Shown here piece by piece: positions 8,624-18,552 of a stretch of 64,000 nucleotides of DNA (the stretch's first letter is position 1; each line of letters begins with the position of its first letter). Below the pieces are notes generated by a model, which worked only from the letters and a program-made list of their open reading frames with translations, had not been told where the DNA came from and made no database searches. The DNA comes from Streptomyces olivochromogenes (GTDB lineage: Bacteria > Actinomycetota > Actinomycetes > Streptomycetales > Streptomycetaceae). Position numbers and translations under genes: made by a program. The stretch lies in contig NZ_JADDRL010000023.1 of assembly GCF_021538895.1 (NCBI RefSeq), positions 39,202 to 103,201 of the forward strand, given 5' to 3'.

Positions 8624-8699
8624 GTTGGCACCGTGCGGGCCGGGGGTCGCGCAGGCCCCTGGCCCGCATCCTGCCGGAAGGACATCACGCGTGGTGCGG

Positions 8700-8850
8700 C
8701 GTACGCTCGTCGGCAGGGGACTCCTGGTCGACGTCGTCGGCAGGGCCCGCAGAGGACGCGTCGGCGTGCCCCGCGTGCGGCGTCCACCGTCACCCATCAC
8801 TCACGAGCACCGCACGCTCGTCGCCTGCCTCCCACGGCTCCGTAGCAAGC
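8700..8850 (+). pseudogene. Possible ISL3-type transposase N-terminal remnant
   Basis: In one frame the segment reads DSWSTSSAGPAEDASACPACG, the spacing and zinc-ribbon start (CPxCG) seen near the N-terminus of ISL3 transposases; in the next frame it continues THEHRTLVACLP, resembling the SRYxRTLADLP segment that follows in that family. A frameshift would join them. No start codon, inverted repeats or rest of the transposase is present. The match is short and read by eye. Confidence 0.25.
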
Positions 8851-8879
8851 CGGACCCGGACGAGACCGCGGGAGGATCC

Positions 8880-9944
8880 ATGACCGCACTCGGTGACCTG
8901 ATCGAGATCGACGAGCGGACCGTGCTGGTCCTCGGGCAGGAACTGCGTGTCGAGCGCGATCAACCGGATGTCGCCAACTCCCTCGTGCACCGGAGCGGCG
9001 ACACCCTGGTGATGGTCGACACCGGCGTCACCTCGGCCTTCCGCGCGGCCCTGAGGGAGGCGGCCGACCGCGTCGGGCCCTGGTCCCGGGCGCTGGTGCT
9101 GACCACGCACGGCCATCCTGACCACGTCGGCAACAACGACCTTGCCGACGAACTGGGCGTGCCGGTCGAGCACTACGTCCCCGCCCGTGACCTCGACCAG
9201 ATGCGGGACCCCGGGCCGTACTGGATCCGGTCCTTCGAACGCATCGCCGGGTTGGCACCTCTCCCGGTGCCGCCCGCACTGGTCGGCGCCAAGGTGGTGT
9301 CGCTCTTCCAGCCCATGCGCCCGTTCGGCCAGACGACTCGCACCTACGAGGAGCGACCGCTGGAGCGGATTCGGATCGGCTCGCTCCGATTCACCGGCTG
9401 GACCTTCGCCGACGGCGCGGTCCGCGTGCTGCGCAGCCAGGGCCACTGTGCCGGGCATGTGATCGTGCACTTGAGAGACTGCGGCGTCCTGCACCTGTCC
9501 GACGAGGGCAACGGACCCTGCGGTGCGATGTGTGACGCCGACCAGCTCAAGATCCAGACCGTGCTCGGCGCCGTCTCCCTTCTCTTCGAGGAGGAGGAAG
9601 CCACGCTCCTCACCGACGGGCACACCTTCGCCCTGCGCCGTGGCGCTGACGTGGTGTCCTACCTGGACGGGCTGCTGGAGCAGGCCACCGCCCTGCAGGT
9701 GGCGGCACTCAAGCTGACCGGTGAGAGCAGGCAGGTTCGGCCGAGCGAGTTCACCACCCGCTTCGCGGAAACCATCGCCGATCTAGAGGTCGGGGGCGCC
9801 AACCCGAACGCGATGTTCACCGCCATGATGGCGGTCAACCAGCTCCGCGAACTCGGGCTACGGCCGGAGTCCGGAGCCGTCGACGCGCCTTGGTCCCGGC
9901 CCACCCCGCACAACCCCGATCCCACGGGACCTGCCCCTGGTTGA
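8880..9944 (+). CDS. Metallo-beta-lactamase-fold hydrolase
   Basis: 354 residues from ATG 8880 with GGAGG at 8871-8875; the open frame extends upstream to 8337 but without a start that fits the fold. The first strands (VLVLGQELRVERD, TLVMVDTGV) lead to THGHPDHVGN (about residues 78-87, the HxHxDH metal motif), later GHCAGHVIVHL and the metal-bridging Asp in HLSDEGNGPCGAMC. These give a dinuclear zinc hydrolase of the broad MBL superfamily. The roughly 100-residue C-terminal helical region (SYLDGLLEQATALQ to the end) is longer than in minimal members. Substrate unknown; cytosolic. Confidence 0.85.
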   Translation: MTALGDLIEIDERTVLVLGQELRVERDQPDVANSLVHRSGDTLVMVDTGVTSAFRAALREAADRVGPWSRALVLTTHGHPDHVGNNDLADELGVPVEHYVPARDLDQMRDPGPYWIRSFERIAGLAPLPVPPALVGAKVVSLFQPMRPFGQTTRTYEERPLERIRIGSLRFTGWTFADGAVRVLRSQGHCAGHVIVHLRDCGVLHLSDEGNGPCGAMCDADQLKIQTVLGAVSLLFEEEEATLLTDGHTFALRRGADVVSYLDGLLEQATALQVAALKLTGESRQVRPSEFTTRFAETIADLEVGGANPNAMFTAMMAVNQLRELGLRPESGAVDAPWSRPTPHNPDPTGPAPG

Positions 9945-10064
9945 CGCAACTGGCCGAGAAACTCGTCTGGTTGCCGAGGCTCAAGATCTGCTCAGGTACC
10001 GGAACCTATTCCGTCGGCTGGTGCATCCTGCCTGTCAGGACCACTTGCACAAGGGGGAAAACGC

Positions 10065-10244
10065 GTGAAGACCATGCTCAGCCGCGCTACGACTCGTCTG
10101 CGCGACATCGTTTCCGGCCGCCGACGTCTCAAGGAGTACGGCGACCCGGAGGCCCATCGCTACAGCCACAACCGCGACGCCAACCTCGCCTACCACTACC
10201 GCCCGACGTCGCAGGTGCCCATGAACGGGCCCGGCGGCATGTGA
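10065..10244 (+). CDS. Small basic hypothetical protein (59 aa)
   Basis: GTG 10065 is preceded by AAGGGGGAA at good distance. The 59-residue product begins MKTMLSRATTRLRD, is Arg/His/Tyr-rich (KEYGDPEAHRYSHNRDANLAYHYRP) and ends GPGGM. It has no membrane segment and no motif I recognise. Coding use of G/C at third positions and the strong ribosome site support it. The ATG at 10074 is an alternative start. Confidence 0.55.
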   Translation: MKTMLSRATTRLRDIVSGRRRLKEYGDPEAHRYSHNRDANLAYHYRPTSQVPMNGPGGM

Positions 10245-10493
10245 ACGGCACTTACGCGAGGCGGCGCGTCGGCCAGGCACTCACGCGAGCCGGCGCGTCG
10301 GCCCGGGCGGCGCGCGGGCCTCTGGCCGCAGAGCCGTCCAGGCAGACCGCCGCCGGGACTCTCCCGTCGGCCCATCCATGAGCATTCCCACCCTGCTCCC
10401 TCAGGGGGCACCGGATGCGCGATGCTCTCGGCACTCCGGTGGCCCAGGTGGGTGCCGACCGGGGCGGCGACGCAGATCACTAGGCTCCACACC

Positions 10494-11012
10494 ATGACCA
10501 GTGATCCCGGATTTTCCTGCTCGTGCTGCGGCGCGCACCACCCCGAGCTCCCGATGAACTTCACGGCCGCGGCCCCGGCCGTGTGGAATCCGGCCTTTGC
10601 CGACGCCGAGGACTGTCTGCTCTCGTCGGACCAGTGCGTGGTGCAAGGGCAGCACTACTTCGTCAAGGGCCTCATCGAGATACCGGTCATCGGCGGCAAC
10701 GAGGTCTTCTCCTGGGGTGTCTGGGTCTCGCTCAGCCGCGAGAACTTCTCCCGCGCTGCCGACAGGTGGGACACGCCGGGCCGGGAGTCCGAGAAACCGT
10801 ACTTCGGCTGGCTCACCACCGACCTGCCGGTGTACTCGCCCACCACCCTCAACCTGAAGACGAACGTCCACACCCGACCGCTCGGCGAACGCCCCTTCGT
10901 CGAGCTCGAACCCACCGACCACCCCCTCGCCGTCGAGCAGCACACCGGGATCACCCTGGACCGCGTCCGGGAGATCGCCGCGGCCGTGCTCCATCCCGCC
11001 GCCGATGGGTAA
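10494..11012 (+). CDS. DUF2199 domain protein
   Basis: 172 residues from ATG 10494. The N-terminus has FSCSCCGAHHPELPMNF, the Cys cluster typical of DUF2199, followed by CLLSSDQCVV, FVKGLIEIPV and FSWGVWVSLS, then PYFGWLTTDLPVY. The frame opens further upstream, but the family start coincides with this ATG. Function is unknown; the CxCC cluster may bind a metal. Monocistronic and convergent with the GNAT gene. Confidence 0.85.
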   Translation: MTSDPGFSCSCCGAHHPELPMNFTAAAPAVWNPAFADAEDCLLSSDQCVVQGQHYFVKGLIEIPVIGGNEVFSWGVWVSLSRENFSRAADRWDTPGRESEKPYFGWLTTDLPVYSPTTLNLKTNVHTRPLGERPFVELEPTDHPLAVEQHTGITLDRVREIAAAVLHPAADG

Positions 11013-11264
11013 CCGTGATGGCCGACATGGCCGACACGGCAGCGGCGTTCACCCCTCGGCGCCAGAGGGCTTGAGCCGCCGGGCCCGGGATTCGTCGCGG
11101 TGCACGGACTGCGCGGCCCAGCCGCGGACATCAGGCCCTGGCGGGACGGGGGCTTCCGGTACGGGACAGCCGCCGTGCAGATCAACCGTGCCGCGGGCGC
11201 GACAACCGGGGCCGGGTGTGTTGCCAAAGCGCACGGCCGAACGCTACTTCTCCCTCTGGGCGGG

Positions 11265-11780
11265 TCAGTTGGCCGTCAGCTGCCACATGACTTCTCCGTC
11301 GTGCCAGTGATCCGTGGCGGTGAGGCCGGAGGCGGTCGCGACGGCGGCGGATGCTTTGTGGTCGGGGTGGATGTGGGCGATGACCGTCCCCACGCCTTGT
11401 TCCCGGAGCCAAGCGACCAGTCCTTGGGCCGCTTCGGTGGCGATGCCTCGCCCCTGCCAGGGCGTCCCCACGACCCAGGCGATCTCCGCCACTCGTCCGT
11501 TGTCACTGACGGTGACCGTGGCCTGGACCGTGCCGGTCAGGCAGGTCGCGTCGCGGAGCTGAATCACCCAGTTGCACCAGGAGACAGTGGGGTCGGGTGA
11601 GCCGGCGACCAGGCGTTCATAGCGAGTGCGCAGAGCCTGCGGGGTGGCCGGGTCGCCGCCGATGAAGGTGTGCAGGTCCGGGTCGGACAGCACCGCGGCC
11701 ATCTCTTCGGCGTGCTCGACCGACAGCGGCAGGAGAGTGAGCCGGTCGGTGTGGATGATCTGGGGGACGATGAGGGTCAC
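11265..11780 (-). CDS. GNAT acetyltransferase (RimJ/RimL-like)
   Basis: 171 residues from GTG 11780, where GGAGA precedes the codon and the family start (IIHTDRLTLLPLSVEHAEEM) follows. The acetyl-CoA site is IAWVVGTPWQGRGIATEAAQGLVAW (R/QxxGxG/A at QGRGIA), with C-terminal strands GVGTVIAHIHPDHKASAAVATASGL. This pattern is common in the branch acetylating protein N-termini, antibiotics or small amines. The protein is a single cytosolic domain. The acceptor is unknown. Confidence 0.85.
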   Translation of the reverse strand: MTLIVPQIIHTDRLTLLPLSVEHAEEMAAVLSDPDLHTFIGGDPATPQALRTRYERLVAGSPDPTVSWCNWVIQLRDATCLTGTVQATVTVSDNGRVAEIAWVVGTPWQGRGIATEAAQGLVAWLREQGVGTVIAHIHPDHKASAAVATASGLTATDHWHDGEVMWQLTAN

Positions 11781-11923
11781 GCTGTCTCCCGCTCGGGGCG
11801 TTCGGTGAGGATGCGGAGTTCGGATCGTTTGGCGAAGTGCGGGTGCACCAGCGGTGCTGTCGGGCCCGCAGGTGGTGAGCTGCCGATATCCTCGCAACCG
11901 TGATCTTCGAGGGAATAGCGGGG

Positions 11924-12826
11924 ATGGCCGCAGGCCCGCCGACGACAGCTCGCTTGCGTGATGTGCTGAACCGTGCCGCGCGCGTCGTGATCGTCGAGGG
12001 AGCGCCCGACAAGGCCGACTCCGTCGACGTGCCGCGGATCGTGGTGACCGGCGCCGAAATCACCGACTTGGCCGAGCTGTTGGCCGTTGTGGACGGCGGG
12101 ACCGGCGACAGCTGCCGGTGCAACGGCTGGCCGACCATCATGGTGCACGACTCAAGCGGCGAACTGATGGCCTGCTGGACACTGCATCACCAGTCCGGTC
12201 TCCGAGGGGGCGGTGACTGCGACGCGGACTTGCGGGACGGTCCGGCGCTCACCGCATGGCTGGCGGAGCGAGGCCTGACCCGCTCACGGGATGCTCAGGC
12301 GGCGCGGGCTTTACAAGAGGCCAACGCCGAGGCTCGCCGGATGCGTTGGGTCCAGGGCGCGCCTGCCGGGCTGTCCGAAGCGGCCGCGGACGTGGCTTAT
12401 CCGCAGGGTGGTGACCTCGGAACCTGGTCACGTCGAGTGCGGGACGCCGGAGAGCGGCTCGCCGCTGTCACCCGACACCACTATCCCGACGCGATCGAGC
12501 GGATTCGCGTCCTGCTGGCCTGGGCCGGGCTCCCCACCAGGGAGTCCACCGGCGGCCTCATGTGGTACGACATGGCGGTGGAACGCCTGCTCCTGGCCGA
12601 AGAACCCAACCTCCTTGTCACCGCATGCGCTGCGCGGCCGCCGAGTCCGGTCCAACTCGACGGTGCCGCCGCACTGTTCAGCTCGCTCGAATGGACCCGA
12701 GCACACGGCATGCAGCTGCCCGAGCCGCTGAGGTCGATGCTGATCGAGCACATCCAAGAGAACGGTACCGACCCCATGAGGTTCCGGATGCGTCACGGCT
12801 ACTACGGTGCGGATCGCTCCGTCTGA
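11924..12826 (+). CDS. Hypothetical protein of about 300 aa
   Basis: Unrecognised protein divergent from the GNAT gene. ATG 11924 is favoured by GAGGGA nine bases upstream; GTG 11900 has no ribosome site. The first 110 residues form an alpha/beta region with VVIVEG, IVVTGAEITDLAELL and a Cys pair in GDSCRCNGWPTIMVHD, then TLHHQSGLRGGGDCDADL, a layout like small domains that score a value against a display pattern in other actinobacterial hypotheticals. The rest is helical and ends MRHGYYGADRSV. No signal peptide or membrane segment. No function is proposed. Confidence 0.7.
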   Translation: MAAGPPTTARLRDVLNRAARVVIVEGAPDKADSVDVPRIVVTGAEITDLAELLAVVDGGTGDSCRCNGWPTIMVHDSSGELMACWTLHHQSGLRGGGDCDADLRDGPALTAWLAERGLTRSRDAQAARALQEANAEARRMRWVQGAPAGLSEAAADVAYPQGGDLGTWSRRVRDAGERLAAVTRHHYPDAIERIRVLLAWAGLPTRESTGGLMWYDMAVERLLLAEEPNLLVTACAARPPSPVQLDGAAALFSSLEWTRAHGMQLPEPLRSMLIEHIQENGTDPMRFRMRHGYYGADRSV

Positions 12827-13328
12827 CAGCAACTCGCCGTAATTCGCCCTAGCGGTCCGGCCGCGGCAGGGCGCCGCCCACGAACGGTTCCCGTGGCGTA
12901 CGGCTGACCTCCACATTCGCGATGACGAAGACCCTGGTCATGAGAACGAGGTATGTGTCCTCAGGCTCGCTCGGGGCACGGTCACGCACCACACGGAGCC
13001 GCTGCTGTCTCCGTGCATCCCGACGCTGGAAGACCCTTTCACCGGTTAGGCAACGCGTTCTCGGGGAGCGTCGCCCCACCGGCCGATCGTGGCCAGGTTG
13101 CGGGAGCCGGGGATGCCGGTCCGGACCCCGAACAGGATCCTGTTCGACGCCGCCCGCCCGGGCGACCTGCCGCGCCGCCTCCCCGCACCGCGACGTCGCC
13201 ATGCCTCTCGCGCGAGCGGTTACACCGACTGCCGTACCGGTTTCACCCGATTGCACTGGGTGAGCTGGCTCGGCGCCGTGGGCGCGTGAAGCTGATTGCC
13301 GTAGGGCCTGACGGAAGGCGAGAACAGA
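12827..13328. other. Intergenic stretch, no supportable gene
   Basis: About 500 bases with several open frames on both strands, none with a ribosome site, motif or conserved composition. Probably promoter DNA for the hydrolase at 13329 plus degenerate sequence. Confidence 0.45.
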
Positions 13329-14336
13329 ATGAGCGCGGTCCATGGCATACGACGCCACACGCGGCGTCTCCACGGCGCGGCGGCGGGATTCGCCGTCGCT
13401 GTCCTGTGCGCGGTCCCGGCGGCACCGGCTTCAGCGGATGGTGGCGCAGGCGGTGTGAAGCCCACCGTCGTGCTGGTGCACGGTGCCTTCGCCGACGGTT
13501 CCAGCTGGAACGGGGTGATCAAGCGCCTGCGGCAGGCGGGGTATCCGGTCATCGCTCCGGCCAACCCGTTGCGCGGGCTGGCAAGTGACGCCGCGTACAT
13601 CCACAGCGTGCTGATGAGCGTGCACGGACCGGTCGTACTCGTCGGTCACTCCTACGGCGGCGCCGTGATCAGCGAGGCTGCCGTCGGGGATGTCCAGGTC
13701 AAGGCGTTGGTCTTCATAGCCGCCTTCGCCCCCGCGGAGGGGGAGGGTGCTCTGGAACTGTCCAACAAGTTTCCCGGGAGCACTCTCGGCAGTGCACTCA
13801 ACAACGTGCCCTTCCCCCTTCCCGGCGGTGGCACGGGCACCGACCAGTACATCAAGGTGGACAAGTTCCACGACCAGTTCGCCGCCGACGTGCCCAGGTC
13901 GGTCACCGACCTGATGGCCGCCGCCCAGCGTCCCGTGGCCGCCTCGGCCCTGGAGGAGAAGGCCACCAAGGCCGCCTGGAAGACGATCCCTTCCTGGACT
14001 CTGATCACCACCGAGGACCGCAACATCCCGCCGGCCTCGCAGCGCTTCATGGCCCGGCGCGCCCATGCGCACACCGTCGAGGTCAAGGCGTCCCACGCCG
14101 TCTCGGTGTCCCAGCCGGGGGCGGTCACCCGCCTGATCGAACAGGCAGCCCAGGGCACCGCCACCACGACGACCGCCGCCGATCCTTCCGGCGCGATCCT
14201 CGCGGACACCGGCTCCGAGCGGTCGGCCACACGGGCCATCACCCTCGGCGGCGTAGCCGCTGGGTCGGTGGCCGCCGGTTGTGCCGTCGTCCTCCTCGGC
14301 CGACGCTGGCGATCGGGAGCGAAGAGCGGTCGCTGA
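13329..14336 (+). CDS. Secreted alpha/beta hydrolase with LADTG cell-wall sorting signal
   Basis: 335 residues. A Sec signal (basic MSAVHGIRRHTRRLH, then a hydrophobic core to about residue 36) precedes an alpha/beta hydrolase: oxyanion HGAFADGSSWN, nucleophile elbow VGHSYGGAV (Ser), and a terminal His in KASHAVSVSQP. The C-terminus carries LADTG, a hydrophobic helix (ITLGGVAAGSVAAGCAVVLL) and a basic tail (RRWRSGAKSGR), the complete signal for an LAXTG-type (class E) sortase. The mature enzyme should therefore be linked to the wall. It is a paralogue of the hydrolase at 62342, which lacks the anchor. Hydrolases of this group act on esters or hydrophobic xenobiotics; the substrate is unknown. 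Confidence 0.88.
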   Translation: MSAVHGIRRHTRRLHGAAAGFAVAVLCAVPAAPASADGGAGGVKPTVVLVHGAFADGSSWNGVIKRLRQAGYPVIAPANPLRGLASDAAYIHSVLMSVHGPVVLVGHSYGGAVISEAAVGDVQVKALVFIAAFAPAEGEGALELSNKFPGSTLGSALNNVPFPLPGGGTGTDQYIKVDKFHDQFAADVPRSVTDLMAAAQRPVAASALEEKATKAAWKTIPSWTLITTEDRNIPPASQRFMARRAHAHTVEVKASHAVSVSQPGAVTRLIEQAAQGTATTTTAADPSGAILADTGSERSATRAITLGGVAAGSVAAGCAVVLLGRRWRSGAKSGR

Positions 14337-14460
14337 GGCCTGTGCTTGCTGCGATGGCAGATGTGCGGCTCGCCGCATTCGATGCCGGGGGTGATGGGCG
14401 CGGCGTGGGCCACGCCCATCACCCCTCGGATGCGTCAAGCCTGACGTGCCCGGTCAAGGG

Positions 14461-17011
14461 TCAGGGCACCACCGTCTTCTCGGCGATGCGGGGCTTGCCC
14501 TCGCCCGCGGCGTTCCAGCTGCAGATGAAGACCTGGTAGTGGTGGCCGGGGGTGAGACCCGTGATGCGGCGCAGGGGACGCACGGTGGGGGCGTAGCCGT
14601 AGACGCGGGCGAAGGTCAGCGGGGTGTCCTGGTCGTAGACGTAGACCGCGTAACGGGTGAGCGAGTCGTCGTAGACGGGGGTCCAGCTGACGTCGAACTC
14701 GCCGGGGCCGGCGGCGGTGGCGGTCACCTCGTCGGGCGGGTCGGGCGTGGTCGGGTGGGCGATGCCGGAGACCGGAGCCGACCAGGCCGACTTGAGGTGG
14801 TCGGCGTCGCCGGCGACGGCGCGCACCCGGACCTCGTACCGGTGACCGTCGACCGGCTGGAAGCTGTACTGCCACGGCAGATCCCACCGGTTGAACTGGG
14901 CGGCGGGGACAGCGGTCTCCCAGGGTTTGTCGGTGCCGGAGACCACTTCGCGCCATTGCACGTCGTAACTGTGGGCTCCGATGACCTTGTTCCACGTCAC
15001 GGTGACACCCTGTTGGGTGCCGTCGAAAGCCAGGCCAGTGGGGGTGGCCATCTGCCGGTCGGGGACGTTGTCCGGTACCTGGGGGTCTTGCGTACCGATG
15101 TCGAACGCCTTGTGCAGTGCGGTGCCGAAGGCGCGCGCGATGCGGTATTCACCGAGCGGGTTGGGGTGCAGTCCGTCGTAGGCGGTGGCGCAAGTGGTGG
15201 CGGTGGGGTCGCAGTTCATCGCGCCTGTCGAGGTCGGCGAGTACGACGGGCGAGGTGGCCGTGCTCCACTGCGGCACCGCCTGGTCGAGAGCCGCGTCGT
15301 AGTCCCGGGTGCGTTGTGGGAGCTGTGGGTTGGCGTTGCCGAGGCTGGTCCGTTGCGGTACGTCGGCCAGCACGATGTTTACGGCCGGGTTGGCCTTGCG
15401 GGCGTTGTCGACGAAGTTCTTCATGGTGTCGACCAGGCCCGCGCCGGCGCCCTGCCAGCCGATGTCGTTGAAGCCCAGTTCGACCAGGAGCACGTCGGGC
15501 AGTCGGCCTTGGGCTTTGAGCTGGTCCATGACCGGCTCGATGGTGTCCACGTCCTGTCCCAGGCGGCGCCCCCACATGGCGTAGTGGGCGGAGCCGCCCT
15601 GGGTGAAGCCGGGATCGGCGCTCGCGGCGTACGGTCCGGTGAATTGGGCCGGGCCCGGATCCTCCGTTGCGGGTTCCCCGCCGTTTTCCACCGGGGGCGG
15701 CGGCTGCGGAGGGTGGGCCTCCTCCGATTTCCTGGTTCCGGTCAGCGGTCCGACGAAGTTCGCCTTCCACTGCTGGTCGCGAGCCCACTCCCACAGGCGG
15801 TAGCGCCAGGTGTGGTCACCCTCGTACCCATTGCTGATCGAGTCACCGACGATCATTACGTTGCACGCCTGGTCCGAAGCGGCGTCAGCGCCCACGGCGC
15901 CTGTGTCGTCGCCCGGGTCGGGTTTGTCCGCTTCGGGTTGGCTGGTGGCGCCGCCCGAGCCGCCCGGGACGGTGCCGGCATCACCGCACTGATCCCTGGG
16001 CTGGGCCTCGGCAGCGGAGAACGCGACCGCGTTCTCGAAGGTGCAGATGTCCTCGTACGGCTCCGACGGCTGCCGGGCGAACCACTTGCTGCGGTCGACG
16101 AGCTGAAGCCGGTAGGGCCGTGTGTCACGGCTGTTGCGGAACCAGCCGATCAGGTTGTCGGTGTGGCCCACGATATAGCTGGGGTTGTTCGGCCCGCTGT
16201 CGTCCGGGTCGATCGAGTAGCTGTATCCCTTGGCATCGGGGCTGATGTCGTCGTCTCTGGTGCCGGGGTACGGCTGGCCGCCGATGCACGCCCAACCGTA
16301 GAAGTAGCTCCAGGAGTTGACGTCCTTCTCGTCGAAGTGCCGCCACTTGAAGCCCTCTTCGAGGTTCTGCTCGTCGAAGGCGACGCAGGCCTGTGCGGCC
16401 TTGTTGCGCAGGTGCACGGGGCCGTTGCAGGTGCTGCCCCACCACCAGGCGTTCCAGATGAGCTTTTCGTAGGCCTCGTGGTCGGGGTCGACTTCCCAGA
16501 TGCACTTCACCTTGCCGCTCTTCTTCAGCTCCGGCAGCTCCCGGGTCTCCCAGGTGTTGTCGTCGCGTACGCATTTACCCTTGAACACCCATGCCTCGCC
16601 GGAGGTCTGGCGGGCGTACTCCGCCGAGGCGAAGCGCCAGATCTCCTTCGCGTTGTTGTCCGGGGTGTCGAACGGCGGCATCTTGACGCCCGCTTCGGCG
16701 AGCCGCATCTCCAGCGTCTTCTGGCCGCGCCACTTCGCGAACTTCTCGGCGAGCGGCTTGACGCTGTCGTCCTCGCTCTCGCAGGCGCCCACTCGGCCGG
16801 TCCAGAAGATGTTGCTGCCCGGCCTGCTCGCCAACGCGGTGCGCACCTCGTCCTGGGTCGGGATGTCGGCGGCGCCGGCGACCGACGGCAGGAGGACCTG
16901 TCCGGCGCCGAGCGTGACCACGGCCAGCAGGACCACCAGCCACCTGTGCAGTGTCCGTCTGAGCCGACGGCGGTGCCGCTCAGTGGTCATCGTCGTCATG
17001 CGTCGCGCCAT
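14461..17011 (-). pseudogene. Frameshifted secreted SGNH (GDSL) hydrolase with FN3 domains
   Basis: One gene split by a single frameshift. The first part (from 17011) has a signal peptide (about residues 1-47), a Cys/Trp-rich N-terminal region of about 300 residues with no known family, a Gly/Pro linker and the start of an SGNH hydrolase: VMIVGDSISNGYEG (block I Ser), VELGFNDIGWQG (block III GxND) and VVLADLDR near 15235. The next frame (ending at 14461) resumes at MNCDPTATTCATAYDGLHPN, carrying the block V DxxH, followed by two fibronectin type III domains. The shift falls between the nucleophile and the Asp/His, so each half alone would be inactive. The total, 2551 nt, is one base off a multiple of three. 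Sequencing error is the alternative to a real indel. Confidence 0.8.
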
Positions 17012-17222
17012 GACCGGCTCACCCCGTCCTCCAGCACCGTCACGGCGGCGCGTAACGAACTTGTCAAAGGAATCTCCTCATTCCGTGGCAGGCGTCCCGG
17101 GAGCCCGGATTGCCAAGAGGGGAAGGTGCCGGTGGTCCTGAGGGAAGAGCCGGCCCGAGAGAGGATCGCCGGACCGGTGACCGCCCGGCACCCCCCATTT
17201 CAGTGAGTGGAACCGCATCGGT

Positions 17223-18100
17223 GTGATCCGCGAGACTTCCGGCATGACCGGTCCCACCGACGCCGACACCAACACCGACACCGACACCGACGGCGCTGTC
17301 GAGGAACCCTCCGAGGCCGGCGGGCACCGCCCCGCCCCCGGCGAACCCCTCCTGGAGCGCGCCTTTCGGCTGCTGGCCTGTTTCGGGCCCCACACACCGG
17401 TGTTGTCGCTGACCGGCCTGGCCGCCCGGGCGCAGCTGCCCAAGGCCACCGCCTGGCGCATCGCCCGCCAACTGGTCGACCACGGCGCGTTGGAGCGCAC
17501 CGCGGCCGGCCACTACACCATCGGGTTACGCCTGTTGGAGCTCGCCACCCTCGCGCCGCGCGGCCACGGCCTGCGCGCCGCCGCGCTGCCCCACCTGCAC
17601 GACCTCTGCCACGCCACCCGCCAGCACGTGCAGTTGGTAGTGAGCGAGGGCTCGGAGGCCGTACTGGTCGAGCGACTGTCCGCCCGCGACGCGAAACACA
17701 TCAGGTATCGCGTCGGCGGCCGCCTCCCGCTCAATGCCACCGCACCGGGCCTGGTCCTGCTCGCCTGCGCCCCACGCACGTACAGGAAGACTTCCTCACC
17801 GCCGACCCGTCGGCGAGGGAGGACGAGGAGCGCCCCACTGGTGAGGCGCTACGGGCCGAGCTGGCGGCCATCCGCCGTAACCGCTACGCGGTGTTCTCCC
17901 GTTCCCCACGCCAAAACACGATCACCGGGGTGGCCGCCCCCGTCCTCGACCGCCACGACAACACCGTCGCCGCCGTCTCCATCGTCGGCCCGACCGAGCG
18001 GAGCCGGCCGGCACACATACCCGCAGTGGTGACCGTGGCCCGCGTCATCACCCATGCGCTGGCCACTGACGCCGTACGCGGCTCGGTCCCCGGCGCTTGA
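17223..18100 (+). pseudogene. Frameshifted IclR-family regulator
   Basis: The start (GTG 17223 or ATG 17244) encodes an acidic repeat (TDADTNTDTDTDG) and an IclR winged helix: LLERAFRLLACFG, LSLTGLAARAQLPKATAWRIARQLVDHGALE. The ligand domain follows (RLPLNATAPGLVLLACAPRTY) until about 17790, where the frame is lost; the adjacent frame resumes at VQEDFLTADP and runs through AELAAIRRNRYAVFSR, GVAAPVLD, VAAVSIVGPTER to 18100, the complete IclR C-terminal domain. A one-base deletion (or two-base insertion) in ACGTACAGGAA explains it. It is divergent from the SGNH gene, also frameshifted; GGAAT-N6-ATTCC (17069-17084) lies between them. Confidence 0.82.
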
Positions 18101-18120
18101 ACACTCGCCGCCCACCGGGC

Positions 18121-18552
18121 TCACCCGTCGACGTGCTGCCAGGGGAAGGGCGCGAGGTCGGGCTCGACCCAGTCGGTTCGGGCCGGGGTGCCGGCCAGTG
18201 TGGCGGGCCGGTAGAAGCGAGTGAGCAGCTTCTTGTCGAGCAGGGAAGGGTGTTGGTGGGCGAAGGCGTCGAAGTCGGCGGTGTCCGACTCGCCCGCGTG
18301 GTGGCCCACCAACTCGACCCAGGCTCGGCTGACGGTGACGTTGTACTTCTGCGGGACACCTGCGTAGCGGGCGGTGCGCTGAATGCCGTCACTGATCAGG
18401 TTCACCGCCGCGCCGGTTCCGTAGCGCCGGACGGCCAGCCAGGTCAGGTGTACGTGCTGGCGGTGACCGAATCGCTCGGCTGTGGCCATCACCTCCCCCA
18501 TGAGCTCGGTGAACGGCGAAGGCTCCCCCTTGGTGCCGTGGTCGTTCGTCAT
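18121..18552 (-). CDS. Conserved hypothetical protein coupled to marR
   Basis: 143 residues from ATG 18552; GGAGGGAACG lies just upstream and the start overlaps the marR stop as TGATG, so the two are translationally coupled. The protein is single-domain, helical and His/Trp-rich: FGHRQHVHLTWLAVRRYG, NLISDGIQRTARYAGVPQKY, TVSRAWVELVGHHAG, LLTRFYRPATL. I know it as a recurrent actinobacterial hypothetical but not its function. The repeated His residues and the small size would suit a metal or cofactor site, which is speculation. Confidence 0.75.
   Translation of the reverse strand: MTNDHGTKGEPSPFTELMGEVMATAERFGHRQHVHLTWLAVRRYGTGAAVNLISDGIQRTARYAGVPQKYNVTVSRAWVELVGHHAGESDTADFDAFAHQHPSLLDKKLLTRFYRPATLAGTPARTDWVEPDLAPFPWQHVDG

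Noticed and set aside
8337..8879. N-terminal extension of the MBL-fold protein
   Set aside because: It would run inside the esterase gene in another frame; the ATG at 8880 has a proper ribosome site and the fold starts there.
12849..13373. Minus-strand frame in the 12.8-13.3 kb gap
   Set aside because: Overlaps the hydrolase start and its signal peptide, has no ribosome site, and shows no family resemblance.
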